Counted from the stretch's first letter, positions 1 to 6,233 are shown. The stretch: 6,372 nucleotides of DNA from Bacillota bacterium (GCA_023415595.1 JAEZJW010000160.1:1-6372), one strand, 5' to 3'. Notes: generated by a model not told the origin, from the letters alone. Numbers and translations: made by a program.

Positions 1-610
1 TGTCAGCATCGATTCCATTGCGGGACCCAGTGAAATCCTTGTACTCGCGGATGAGACTGCAAACCCGAGATATGTTGCCGCAGATTTACTGTCCCAGGCA
101 GAGCATGATGAACTGGCTTCCTCCATACTGGTCACCACGAGCCGGGAGCTGGCGGAGAAGGTTTCGGTGGAAGTGGATCAGTTTCTAAAGGAATTATCCA
201 GAACGGAAATCCTTCAGAAATCTCTGGATAACTACGGTTATCTGCTGGTAGCGAAGGATCTTGCCGAAGCGGTGGAGGTAACGAATGAGATTGCCTCCGA
301 GCACCTGGAAATCATGACGAAGGATCCCTTCATGGTTATGACGAAGATCAGGAATGCCGGAGCCATCTTTATCGGGGAATATTCCAGTGAGCCTCTCGGA
401 GATTATATGGCGGGCCCGAATCATATTCTTCCGACCAATGGAACCGCGAAATTCTTCTCCCCTCTGTCAGTGGACGATTTCGTAAAGAAATCCAGCATTA
501 TTTCCTATTCCAGAGAGGCATTGGAGCCGATTCATAAGGATATTGAAGCCTTTGCCATATCGGAGGGACTGACAGCACATGCGAATTCTATTGCGGTCAG
601 ATTTCAATAA
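1..610 (+). CDS. hisD: Histidinol dehydrogenase, C-terminal part (5' truncated by window edge)
   Basis: HisD oxidises L-histidinol to L-histidine in two NAD-dependent steps, the end of histidine synthesis, in the cytoplasm with one zinc per active site. The reading frame is open from base 2 and gives 202 residues, about half of the usual ~430, so the N-terminal half lies outside the window. Family motifs are intact: GPSEILVLAD near the left edge; SQAEHD with the zinc-ligand Gln (95-97) and His (104-106); the catalytic Glu-His pair in EHLEI (299-304); GDYMAGPNHILPT with the zinc-ligand Asp (401-403) and a conserved His (422-424); and GLTAHANSI with the last zinc-ligand His (578-580). Residue roles are transferred from the E. 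coli enzyme. A GTG at 167 is merely an internal Val codon, not a start. The gene ends 69 bases before hisB, and that gap contains a promoter. Nothing suggests decay. Confidence 0.96.
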   Translation, partial: VSIDSIAGPSEILVLADETANPRYVAADLLSQAEHDELASSILVTTSRELAEKVSVEVDQFLKELSRTEILQKSLDNYGYLLVAKDLAEAVEVTNEIASEHLEIMTKDPFMVMTKIRNAGAIFIGEYSSEPLGDYMAGPNHILPTNGTAKFFSPLSVDDFVKKSSIISYSREALEPIHKDIEAFAISEGLTAHANSIAVRFQ

Positions 611-620
611 TTAATTGCGT

Positions 621-650
621 TTGACAATTATTTCACTTATTGTATATAAT
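621..650 (+). promoter_or_regulatory. Consensus sigma-A promoter inside the his operon, upstream of hisB
   Basis: A perfect -35 TTGACA (621-626) and a perfect -10 TATAAT (645-650) are separated by 18 bases. Transcription would start near 657, giving a leader of about 23 bases that consists mostly of the hisB ribosome binding site (AGGGAGG, 667-673, six bases before the ATG). The site lies wholly in the hisD-hisB gap. No terminator hairpin is visible after hisD, so hisB and later genes probably also receive read-through from upstream. Activity is inferred from the match to consensus only. No clear operator palindrome overlaps it. Confidence 0.8.
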
Positions 651-679
651 GTTGATAATATAGTATAGGGAGGAATAAG

Positions 680-1267
680 ATGGACAGAGTGGCTAATATC
701 AGCCGGAAGACGAAGGAAACAGACATCAGCATGGAGTTTAATCTGGATGGTAGCGGTAAATCCCAGATTGAGACCGGAATCGGTTTCTTTAACCATATGC
801 TTGACAGCTTTGCCAGACATGGCTTTTTTGATCTGAAACTGGCTGTAAAGGGTGATCTGTATGTGGATGCTCACCATACAGTCGAGGATACCGGTATCGT
901 ACTCGGTCAGGCGATTAAGAGTGCCCTCGGTGAGAAAGAGGGTATTAAGCGTTACGGCTCCTTCCTGCTGCCGATGGATGAAGCGTTGGTTCTGTGTGCC
1001 ATAGATTTGTCCGGTCGTCCCTACCTGTCCTATGATCTGAATTTTTCTGTGGATAAAGTGGGCTATCTGGATACGGAGCTGGTGAAGGAATTTTTCTATG
1101 CGCTGTCATATTCTGCCGGTATGAATCTACATATCAAATTATTGAGCGGCGGAAATAATCATCATGTGGTGGAGGCAGCCTTCAAAGCCTTTGCGAAAGC
1201 CCTGGACGAAGCTAGTTCCCAGGATCCAAGGATACAGGGAGTGCTCTCTACGAAGGGTACTATCTAG
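680..1267 (+). CDS. hisB: Imidazoleglycerol-phosphate dehydratase (monofunctional)
   Basis: HisB dehydrates imidazole glycerol phosphate to imidazole acetol phosphate; the enzyme is manganese-dependent and forms a large cytoplasmic oligomer. The 195-residue length fits the stand-alone bacterial form, without the N-terminal histidinol-phosphatase domain of the E. coli fusion. The two metal-binding half-repeats are clear: FFNHMLDSFARHG (residues 36-48, His39 and His47) with DAHHTVEDTG (63-72, His65, His66, Glu69), and later SGGNNHHVVEAAFKAF (156-171, His161, His162, Glu165). The segment RYGSFLLPMDEAL (91-103) and SGRPYL (111-116) are also typical. The start is fixed by AGGGAGG six bases upstream and by homology beginning at once. 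A histidinol-phosphate phosphatase must be encoded elsewhere. It sits directly behind a consensus promoter and is followed by an 88-base gap before hisA, where hisH is often found in other genomes. Confidence 0.97.
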   Translation: MDRVANISRKTKETDISMEFNLDGSGKSQIETGIGFFNHMLDSFARHGFFDLKLAVKGDLYVDAHHTVEDTGIVLGQAIKSALGEKEGIKRYGSFLLPMDEALVLCAIDLSGRPYLSYDLNFSVDKVGYLDTELVKEFFYALSYSAGMNLHIKLLSGGNNHHVVEAAFKAFAKALDEASSQDPRIQGVLSTKGTI

Positions 1268-1309
1268 ATAGGTATTGAAAGTGTATCTGCTGTGTGCACA
1301 AAAAATCTA

Positions 1310-1326
1310 TTAGTTTTGCAAACTAA
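1310..1326. repeat. 17-base palindrome in the hisB-hisA gap (possible operator or RNA hairpin)
   Basis: TTAGTTT (1310-1316) and AAACTAA (1320-1326) are perfect inverted copies around a TGC centre. The size fits a dimeric repressor site, and as RNA it would form a short AU-rich stem with a three-base loop. It is not followed by a U run, so it is not an intrinsic terminator. A smaller 8-base palindrome, TGTGCACA, lies just upstream at 1293-1300. I cannot assign a binding protein. A weak -10-like GATAAT (1333-1338) lies just downstream, but no good -35 accompanies it. Confidence 0.5.
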
Positions 1327-1355
1327 GAATATGATAATACAGAGAGGCAAACTAA
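1318..1355 (+). repeat. Direct repeat GCAAACTAA, second copy abutting the hisA start codon
   Basis: The nine bases GCAAACTAA occur at 1318-1326 (right arm of the palindrome) and again at 1347-1355, immediately before the hisA ATG. The second copy overlaps the last G of the ribosome binding site AGAGAGG (1341-1347). The left palindrome arm at 1310-1316 can therefore pair with either copy. Whether this matters for hisA translation is inference. Confidence 0.5.
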
Positions 1356-2084
1356 ATGAAACTATTTCCGGCAATTGATATTAAGAACGGTCAATGTGTA
1401 AGACTGAGGCAGGGGAGCTTCCGTGATGTACTGGTATACTCCGATGTACCTCTGAAGGTGGCAAAACAATGGGAAGCATATGGAGCTTCCTTTATCCATA
1501 TTGTAGATCTTGATGGAGCATTGGTAGGCCACTCCGTTAACGAAGAAGTAATCCGAGAAATTGTGAAGAATGTAAATATCCCGATTCAGGTCGGAGGCGG
1601 TATCCGTACGATTAAGGATATCGATCATAAACTTTCCTTAGGGATTGCCCGCGTCATTATCGGAACGAAGGCAGTGAAGGATCCGGGCTTTATTAAGGAA
1701 GCGATTCAGACCTTCGGTGCTGATAAGATCATCATCGGCATTGATGCCAAGGATGGAATGGTGGCGATTGAGGGCTGGGAAACCATAAGTAATTATCAGG
1801 CAGTGACCCTGGCGCTTGAAATGAAGAAAGCCGGCGTGAAAACAGTGGTATATACGGATATTTCTAAGGACGGCATGCTTCAGGGACCGAATATCCCCCA
1901 TACGAAGGAAATGGTTCAGGAAACAGGTCTGAATATCATCGCTTCCGGAGGTATCTCCTCCTTAAAGGATCTGGAATTACTGCAGGAAATCAACGTATAT
2001 GGTGCAATTATAGGTAAGGCCCTATATGAGAATAGAATAGAGTTTAAGAAAGCAGTAACGATGTTTGAACGACCGGTGAAATAA
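1356..2084 (+). CDS. hisA: ProFAR isomerase (phosphoribosylformimino-5-aminoimidazole carboxamide ribotide isomerase)
   Basis: HisA converts ProFAR to PRFAR by an Amadori rearrangement, step 4 of histidine synthesis, in the cytoplasm. The 242 residues match the usual single (beta/alpha)8 barrel. Visible motifs are FPAIDIKNGQCVRL (residues 4-17) with the catalytic base Asp8; VDLDGA (50-55); QVGGGIRT (78-85), a phosphate-binding loop; GIDAKDG (128-134) with Asp130, a candidate catalytic acid; YTDISKDGMLQGPN (166-179) with Asp168; and ASGGISS (196-202), the second phosphate-binding loop. Roles follow the HisA/HisF family. The start has AGAGAGG eight bases upstream and the N-terminus aligns from residue 1. 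The stop is 27 bases from the preferred start of the next gene, so the two are probably co-transcribed. The presence of both the GGG and SGG loops contrasts with the degenerate barrel encoded next door. A dual-function PriA is unlikely in this lineage. Confidence 0.96.
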   Translation: MKLFPAIDIKNGQCVRLRQGSFRDVLVYSDVPLKVAKQWEAYGASFIHIVDLDGALVGHSVNEEVIREIVKNVNIPIQVGGGIRTIKDIDHKLSLGIARVIIGTKAVKDPGFIKEAIQTFGADKIIIGIDAKDGMVAIEGWETISNYQAVTLALEMKKAGVKTVVYTDISKDGMLQGPNIPHTKEMVQETGLNIIASGGISSLKDLELLQEINVYGAIIGKALYENRIEFKKAVTMFERPVK

Positions 2085-2101
2085 AGGGAGTTCAAAAGCA
2101 T

Positions 2102-2106
2102 GGAGG
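2102..2106 (+). promoter_or_regulatory. Ribosome binding site that decides the HisF-like/HisIE start
   Basis: GGAGG lies five bases before ATG 2112. It falls inside the codons that would be translated from the alternative ATG at 2100, which has its own AGGGAG (2085-2090) nine bases upstream. Starting at 2112 gives MSYKKIIP, which lines up without gaps with the MLAKRII-type N-terminus of HisF, so 2112 is preferred. Starting at 2100 would add only four residues. Confidence 0.65.
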
Positions 2107-2111
2107 TTGTG

Positions 2112-3380
2112 ATGTCATATAAAAAAATTATCCCCTATATCAATGCAGAGAATGAGGCGCTTGCAAGTGTGATGCAGTTAGCCAAGAATTACTCCGACAG
2201 TGGAGCGGATGAAATTCTGGTTTATAATTACTCTAAGGACTTAAGATCCAGGGAGGAATTCATCAGTCTGGCGAAGGAGCTGAATAAGGTAATCGATATA
2301 CCGCTGATTATTGGCTGTTATGTCAGCCGACTCGAGGATATCAAGAAGGCACTCTATTCAGGAGCATCCTCCGTATTGATGAAGTATTCCCAGGTGGAGG
2401 ATAAGAAGCTGATTACTGAGGCTTCCGAACGTTTTGGCTCTGCTAAGCTTATGATAGAGCTGGATATGCTGGAATGCATGGATTCGGGAGAGGAGAATCT
2501 CCCTGAGCTGATCAGAGCAAGTGGAGCAGGTTGTATTCTTCTGAAGCATGTGGCAATATCAGCACATGCAACCGACATAATCATAAAATCACCGTTGCCG
2601 GTCATCATAAGGGATAGTCTTGTGAGGAATGATATCTATAACCTGATCTCGATCTCCAATGTGGCGGGAGTCGCCACCAATTTCTTTGAGAATAAGGATA
2701 TCATGAAAGCCAAGCATGCCCTGAAGCAGGAAGGGATAGAGGTCAATGTATTTGAAAGTAAGCTGCCGTTCTCGGACTTCAAACTGGACGCACAGGGACT
2801 GATCCCGGTCATCACCCAGGATTATAAGACCGGCGAGGTATTAATGCTTGCGTATATGAACGAGGAGGCTTATAATAAGACTATTGCCGGCGGAAGGATG
2901 ACCTATTATTCCCGCAGCCGTAAAGCCATCTGGCTAAAGGGTGAAACCTCCGGACATTATCAGTTTGTCAAGGAGCTTATGCTGGATTGCGATAAGGATA
3001 CCCTGCTTGCGAAGGTAAGACAGATCGGCCCCGCCTGCCATACGGGCAGTAAAAGCTGCTTCTATACGAATCTGATGGAGAAGGAATATAAGAATTCCGA
3101 CCCGTTCCATGTATTTGAAGAAGTTTTCAGTGTGATTATGGATCGTAAGCGTAATCCGAAGGAAGGCTCCTATACCAATTACCTGTTTGATAAGGGAATT
3201 GATAAGATTCTTAAGAAATGCGGCGAGGAGACGGCAGAAATCATCATCGCTGCGAAGAATCCCGGTTCTGAGGAATTGAGGTATGAGATTGCGGATTTTA
3301 TGTATCATCTGATGGTTCTGATGGCGGAGTGCGGCTTAGATTGGAAGGATGTCACGACGGAGCTGGCGAACAGAAAATAA
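2112..3380 (+). CDS. hisIE: Fusion: degenerate HisF-like barrel + phosphoribosyl-AMP cyclohydrolase + phosphoribosyl-ATP pyrophosphatase (HisIE)
   Basis: The 422-residue protein has three parts. Residues 1-~215 resemble a HisF barrel: MSYKKIIP at the start, GADEILVY (31-38), IDIPLIIG (61-68), LMIELD (113-118), GIEVN (208-212) at the end. Catalytic features have gone: HisF Asp11 is Asn11, the GGG phosphate loop reads GCY (68-70), the SGG loop is replaced near 166-170, and the first loop with HisF Lys19 is deleted; an Asp at 118 aligns with HisF Asp130. Residues ~222-325 are HisI, opening PRAMP: Asp292, 294 and 296 with Cys293, plus Cys309 and Cys316, match its metal sites. Residues ~333-422 are HisE, hydrolysing PRATP: KKCGEETAEIIIAAK (368-382) and YEIADFMYHL (391-400). 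Both C-terminal enzymes look active, covering steps 2 and 3. Ordinary HisIE is about 200 residues, so the extra half is the oddity. It is not a working HisF by these residues. It follows hisA closely and precedes alaS by 70 bases. Confidence 0.93.
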   Translation: MSYKKIIPYINAENEALASVMQLAKNYSDSGADEILVYNYSKDLRSREEFISLAKELNKVIDIPLIIGCYVSRLEDIKKALYSGASSVLMKYSQVEDKKLITEASERFGSAKLMIELDMLECMDSGEENLPELIRASGAGCILLKHVAISAHATDIIIKSPLPVIIRDSLVRNDIYNLISISNVAGVATNFFENKDIMKAKHALKQEGIEVNVFESKLPFSDFKLDAQGLIPVITQDYKTGEVLMLAYMNEEAYNKTIAGGRMTYYSRSRKAIWLKGETSGHYQFVKELMLDCDKDTLLAKVRQIGPACHTGSKSCFYTNLMEKEYKNSDPFHVFEEVFSVIMDRKRNPKEGSYTNYLFDKGIDKILKKCGEETAEIIIAAKNPGSEELRYEIADFMYHLMVLMAECGLDWKDVTTELANRK

Positions 3381-3435
3381 AATATAAAATTGCTTAGGAA
3401 TGATATTCATAACAAAAAATGAATTTCACATAAAC

Positions 3436-3441
3436 AGGAGG
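3436..3441 (+). promoter_or_regulatory. Ribosome binding site that fixes the alaS GTG start
   Basis: A full AGGAGG lies nine bases before GTG 3451. The in-frame ATG at 3400 has no comparable site and would add 17 residues that do not look like the AlaRS N-terminus. The 70-base gap 3381-3450 otherwise shows only a weak inverted repeat (ATTCAT 3405-3410, ATGAAT 3419-3424), no convincing promoter, no terminator, and is far too short for a T-box leader. Confidence 0.85.
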
Positions 3442-3450
3442 CAAAAGCAA

Positions 3451-6093
3451 GTGAAAACTTACGGTGTAAATGAACTCAGAAAGATGTTCTTAGACTTCTT
3501 TGAAAGTAAAGGGCATCTGGTATTAAACAGTTTTCCTTTAATACCCCATAATGATAATAGCTTATTATTAATTAATTCCGGTATGGCGCCCTTAAAGCCC
3601 TACTTTACCGGACAGGAAATCCCTCCGAGAAAGAGAGTAGCTACCTGCCAGAAGTGTATCCGTACCGGTGATATTGAAAATGTAGGAAAGACCGCCAGAC
3701 ATGCAACCTTCTTTGAGATGCTCGGTAATTTCTCCTTCGGGGATTACTTTAAGCATGAAGCAATTGCCTGGTCCTGGGAGTTTTTAACCGAGGTAGTAGG
3801 ACTTGATCCGAACCGTCTCTATCCCTCCGTGTATCAGGACGATGATGAGGCTTTTGAGATATGGAACAAAGAGATCGGTATTGCTGCTGACCGTATCACC
3901 CGTTTGGGTAAGGCAGATAATTTCTGGGAGCATGGTGCAGGCCCCTGCGGTCCCTGCTCCGAAATCTATTACGATCGTGGAGAGAAATACGGGTGCGGTA
4001 AGCCCGGTTGTGCCGTAGGCTGTGACTGTGACCGTTTCATTGAGGTATGGAATAATGTATTTACTCAGTTTAATGGGGATGGCAACGGCAACTACACTGA
4101 GTTAGAGAATAAGAACATCGATACAGGTATGGGTCTGGAGAGATTGGCAACCGTAGTACAGGATGTCAGCTCCATCTTTGATATCGATACCTTTAAGGCA
4201 ACCCGTGACAAGGTTTGCCAGATTGCAAAGGTTACCTATCAGAAGGATGCGAAGAAGGATGTATCCATCCGTCTGATTACGGACCATATCCGTTCCGTTA
4301 CCTTCATGGCTTCCGACGGAATCATCCCGTCCAATGAGGGCAGGGGTTATGTATTCCGCAGACTTCTCCGCCGTGCAGCAAGACATGGAAGATTGTTGGG
4401 AGTAGAGGGCAGCTTCCTCGCTGAGCTTAGTAAGACTGTAATCGCAGGCTGTAAGGATGGATATCCTGAGCTGGAAGAGAAGAAGGAATATATTCTTAAG
4501 CTGTTAGCGATTGAAGAAGAGAAATTTACGAAGACGATTGACCAGGGACTCAGTATCTTAAATGAGATGGAGAAGGAGCTGGACCAGAATAATTCCAAGA
4601 TCCTTGCCGGAGAGAATGTCTTCAAGCTTTATGATACTTATGGCTTCCCGCTGGATCTGACGAAGGAAATCTTAGAGGAGAAGGGCTACCAGATCGATGA
4701 GAAGGGCTTCAAGGAAGCGATGGAGATACAGAGGGTTACTGCCAGAAAGGCTAGAGGCACCACAAATTACATGGGTGCTGAGGAAACCGTATACCAGCAG
4801 ATCGATCCTTCCGTTACTTCAGCCTTTGTTGGTTATGAGACCCTTACCCATACCTCTGATATTACAGTATTAACAACTGAGACAGAGCTTACCGGAGAAC
4901 TGGTGGCAGGACAGAAGGGTACGATCCTCGTGAAGGAGACTCCATTCTATGCAACCAGCGGCGGACAGGCTGCTGATACCGGTGTGATCAGGACTGCTTC
5001 CGCAGAATTTGAGGTAGAGGATACCATTAAGCTGCAGGGCGGCAAGATTGGTCATGTAGGTACAGTGACCAAGGGAATCTTCAAGGGGAAGGATCAGGTT
5101 ACCCTTGAGGTGAACGCTTCCCAGAGAGCAGCCACCGCGAAGAATCACAGTGCTACCCACCTGTTACAGAAGGCACTTAGAACGGTTCTCGGTTCCCATG
5201 TGGAACAGGCAGGCTCCTTAGTATCGGATGACCGTTTACGTTTCGACTTCACCCATTTCTCCGCATTGACTTCTGAGGAGCTCAGCCGCGTAGAGGCACT
5301 GGTGAACGAACAGATTGGAAATAACCTTCCCGTTGCCACGAAGGTCATGAACCTGGAGGATGCGAAGAAAGAAGGCGCCATGGCTTTATTTGGCGAGAAA
5401 TATACAGAGAATGTACGTGTCGTGACTATGGGCGAATACAGCAAGGAGCTTTGCGGTGGTACCCATGTAAGCAATACAGGAGTTATTACAGTATTCAAGA
5501 TTCTTTCTGAGACAGGTATTGCAGCCGGTGTAAGAAGAATTGAAGCCTTGACCGGTAACGGCGTATTAAGCTTTTATCAGGAACTGGAGGCAGAACTTCA
5601 TACAGCCGCTAAGGCAGCTAAGACTGAGCCCGCTCAGCTGACAGGAAGGATTGAGGGATATCTCGAGGAGATCAAAGCTCTCCGTTCCGAAAATGAGAAA
5701 TTAAAGAGCAAGCTGGCAAACAGCTCCCTGGGAGATGTCATGAACCAGGTAACTGAGGTCAAGGGTGTGAAATTACTCGCAGCTAAGGTTCCGGAGCTGG
5801 ATATGAACGGACTCCGTAATCTTGGAGACCAGCTGAAGGAGAAGCTTGGAGAAGGTGTGATCGTACTGGCTTCCTCCACAGCACCGGATAAGGTAAGCTT
5901 ACTTGCCATGGCAAGTGACACCGCGATGGCGAAGGGTGCTCATTCCGGTAATCTGATCAAGGAGCTGGCTTCCTTTGTCGGTGGCGGTGGCGGTGGAAAG
6001 CCGAACATGGCTCAGGCAGGCGGTAAGAACGCAGCCGGAATTGATACGGCGATCGCGAAAGCGAAGGATGTATTGGATACACAAATAAAATAG
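3451..6093 (+). CDS. alaS: Alanyl-tRNA synthetase
   Basis: AlaRS charges tRNA-Ala with alanine and clears mischarged Ser/Gly-tRNA in the cytoplasm. From GTG 3451 the protein has 880 residues, the usual full length. The class II catalytic domain (1-~245) has the motif 2 region TARHATFFEMLGNFSFGDYF (81-100), FWEHGAGPCGPCSEIYYD (158-175) and NIDTGMGLERL (222-232). A helical tRNA-recognition region follows (~246-455) with GRGYVFRRLLRRAARHGR (297-314). The editing domain (~456-700) carries the zinc ligands His566 and His570 in HSATH and Cys668 and His672 in CGGTH. A likely coiled coil (~705-760) leads to the C-Ala domain with SFVGGGGGGKPNMAQAGG (841-858). Catalytic-domain cysteines 166, 169, 182, 187, 191 and 193 form a dense cluster that may bind metal. 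Placement 70 bases after HisIE without a visible promoter suggests at least partial co-transcription with the his genes. No frameshift or missing key residue is seen. Confidence 0.98.
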   Translation: MKTYGVNELRKMFLDFFESKGHLVLNSFPLIPHNDNSLLLINSGMAPLKPYFTGQEIPPRKRVATCQKCIRTGDIENVGKTARHATFFEMLGNFSFGDYFKHEAIAWSWEFLTEVVGLDPNRLYPSVYQDDDEAFEIWNKEIGIAADRITRLGKADNFWEHGAGPCGPCSEIYYDRGEKYGCGKPGCAVGCDCDRFIEVWNNVFTQFNGDGNGNYTELENKNIDTGMGLERLATVVQDVSSIFDIDTFKATRDKVCQIAKVTYQKDAKKDVSIRLITDHIRSVTFMASDGIIPSNEGRGYVFRRLLRRAARHGRLLGVEGSFLAELSKTVIAGCKDGYPELEEKKEYILKLLAIEEEKFTKTIDQGLSILNEMEKELDQNNSKILAGENVFKLYDTYGFPLDLTKEILEEKGYQIDEKGFKEAMEIQRVTARKARGTTNYMGAEETVYQQIDPSVTSAFVGYETLTHTSDITVLTTETELTGELVAGQKGTILVKETPFYATSGGQAADTGVIRTASAEFEVEDTIKLQGGKIGHVGTVTKGIFKGKDQVTLEVNASQRAATAKNHSATHLLQKALRTVLGSHVEQAGSLVSDDRLRFDFTHFSALTSEELSRVEALVNEQIGNNLPVATKVMNLEDAKKEGAMALFGEKYTENVRVVTMGEYSKELCGGTHVSNTGVITVFKILSETGIAAGVRRIEALTGNGVLSFYQELEAELHTAAKAAKTEPAQLTGRIEGYLEEIKALRSENEKLKSKLANSSLGDVMNQVTEVKGVKLLAAKVPELDMNGLRNLGDQLKEKLGEGVIVLASSTAPDKVSLLAMASDTAMAKGAHSGNLIKELASFVGGGGGGKPNMAQAGGKNAAGIDTAIAKAKDVLDTQIK

Positions 6094-6126
6094 TGCTATC
6101 CTTGGACAAAAGTTAAGAAAAATCAG

Positions 6127-6154
6127 TTGACGAAATTGAAATATATGTTATAAT
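6127..6154 (+). promoter_or_regulatory. Extended -10 sigma-A promoter upstream of rpsU
   Basis: TTGACG (6127-6132) and TATAAT (6149-6154) are 16 bases apart, and TG at 6146-6147 makes an extended -10 (TGnTATAAT). Transcription would begin near 6161, leaving a ~73-base leader before rpsU. It lies 33 bases after the alaS stop. The strength fits a ribosomal protein gene. No intrinsic terminator for alaS is visible between 6094 and 6126, so read-through from alaS is also possible. Confidence 0.8.
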
Positions 6155-6184
6155 CTTTTTAGTGCTATTCAAAAAATACCCAAA

Positions 6185-6211
6185 CAGTTGTATACGCACA
6201 ATACACAACTG
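6185..6211 (+). promoter_or_regulatory. Leader hairpin abutting the rpsU ribosome binding site
   Basis: CAGTTGT (6185-6191) and ACAACTG (6205-6211) are perfect inverted copies around a 13-base loop, inside the transcribed leader. The last base of the right arm is the first G of the purine-rich GGAGGGAGG (6211-6219). No U run follows, so it is not a terminator. It could tune translation or stabilise the 5' end; the role is inference. Confidence 0.5.
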
Positions 6212-6226
6212 GAGGGAGGTTAGGTG
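6211..6226 (+). promoter_or_regulatory. Double ribosome binding site region of rpsU
   Basis: GGAGGGAGG (6211-6219) ends 14 bases before the rpsU ATG, longer than usual spacing. A second, weaker AGGTG (6222-6226) sits seven bases before the ATG and is the better-placed Shine-Dalgarno match. Which one is used cannot be told from sequence. Only the ATG at 6234 gives the standard S21 N-terminus. Confidence 0.55.
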
Positions 6227-6233
6227 TGAGACT

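Noticed and set aside
167..610. A separate 147-residue protein starting at GTG 167
   Set aside because: The same frame is open back to base 2 and encodes HisD motifs upstream of 167, so this is the middle of a truncated hisD.
611..877. Antisense open frame over the hisB promoter and 5' end
   Set aside because: No family resemblance, and its reading frame is explained by the hisB coding sequence on the other strand.
1275..1303. Promoter for hisA using TTGAAA at 1275
   Set aside because: No acceptable -10 lies 16-18 bases downstream; GATAAT at 1333-1338 has no matching -35.
3400..3450. ATG 3400 as the alaS start, adding 17 residues
   Set aside because: It has no ribosome binding site, the extra residues do not resemble AlaRS, and GTG 3451 has AGGAGG at nine bases and begins exactly at the family N-terminus.
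3803..4018. 71-residue open frame within alaS on the same strand
   Set aside because: It is an out-of-frame shadow of a strongly conserved part of AlaRS, with no ribosome binding site.
5982..6000. Glycine-coding GGT/GGC run as a simple repeat or slippage site
   Set aside because: A glycine-rich motif here is a conserved element of the AlaRS C-terminal domain; the frame continues normally to the stop.
6094..6126. Intrinsic terminator for alaS
   Set aside because: No stable GC-rich stem followed by a T run is present; the TCTTTTT at 6154-6160 lies after the promoter -10 and has no hairpin before it.
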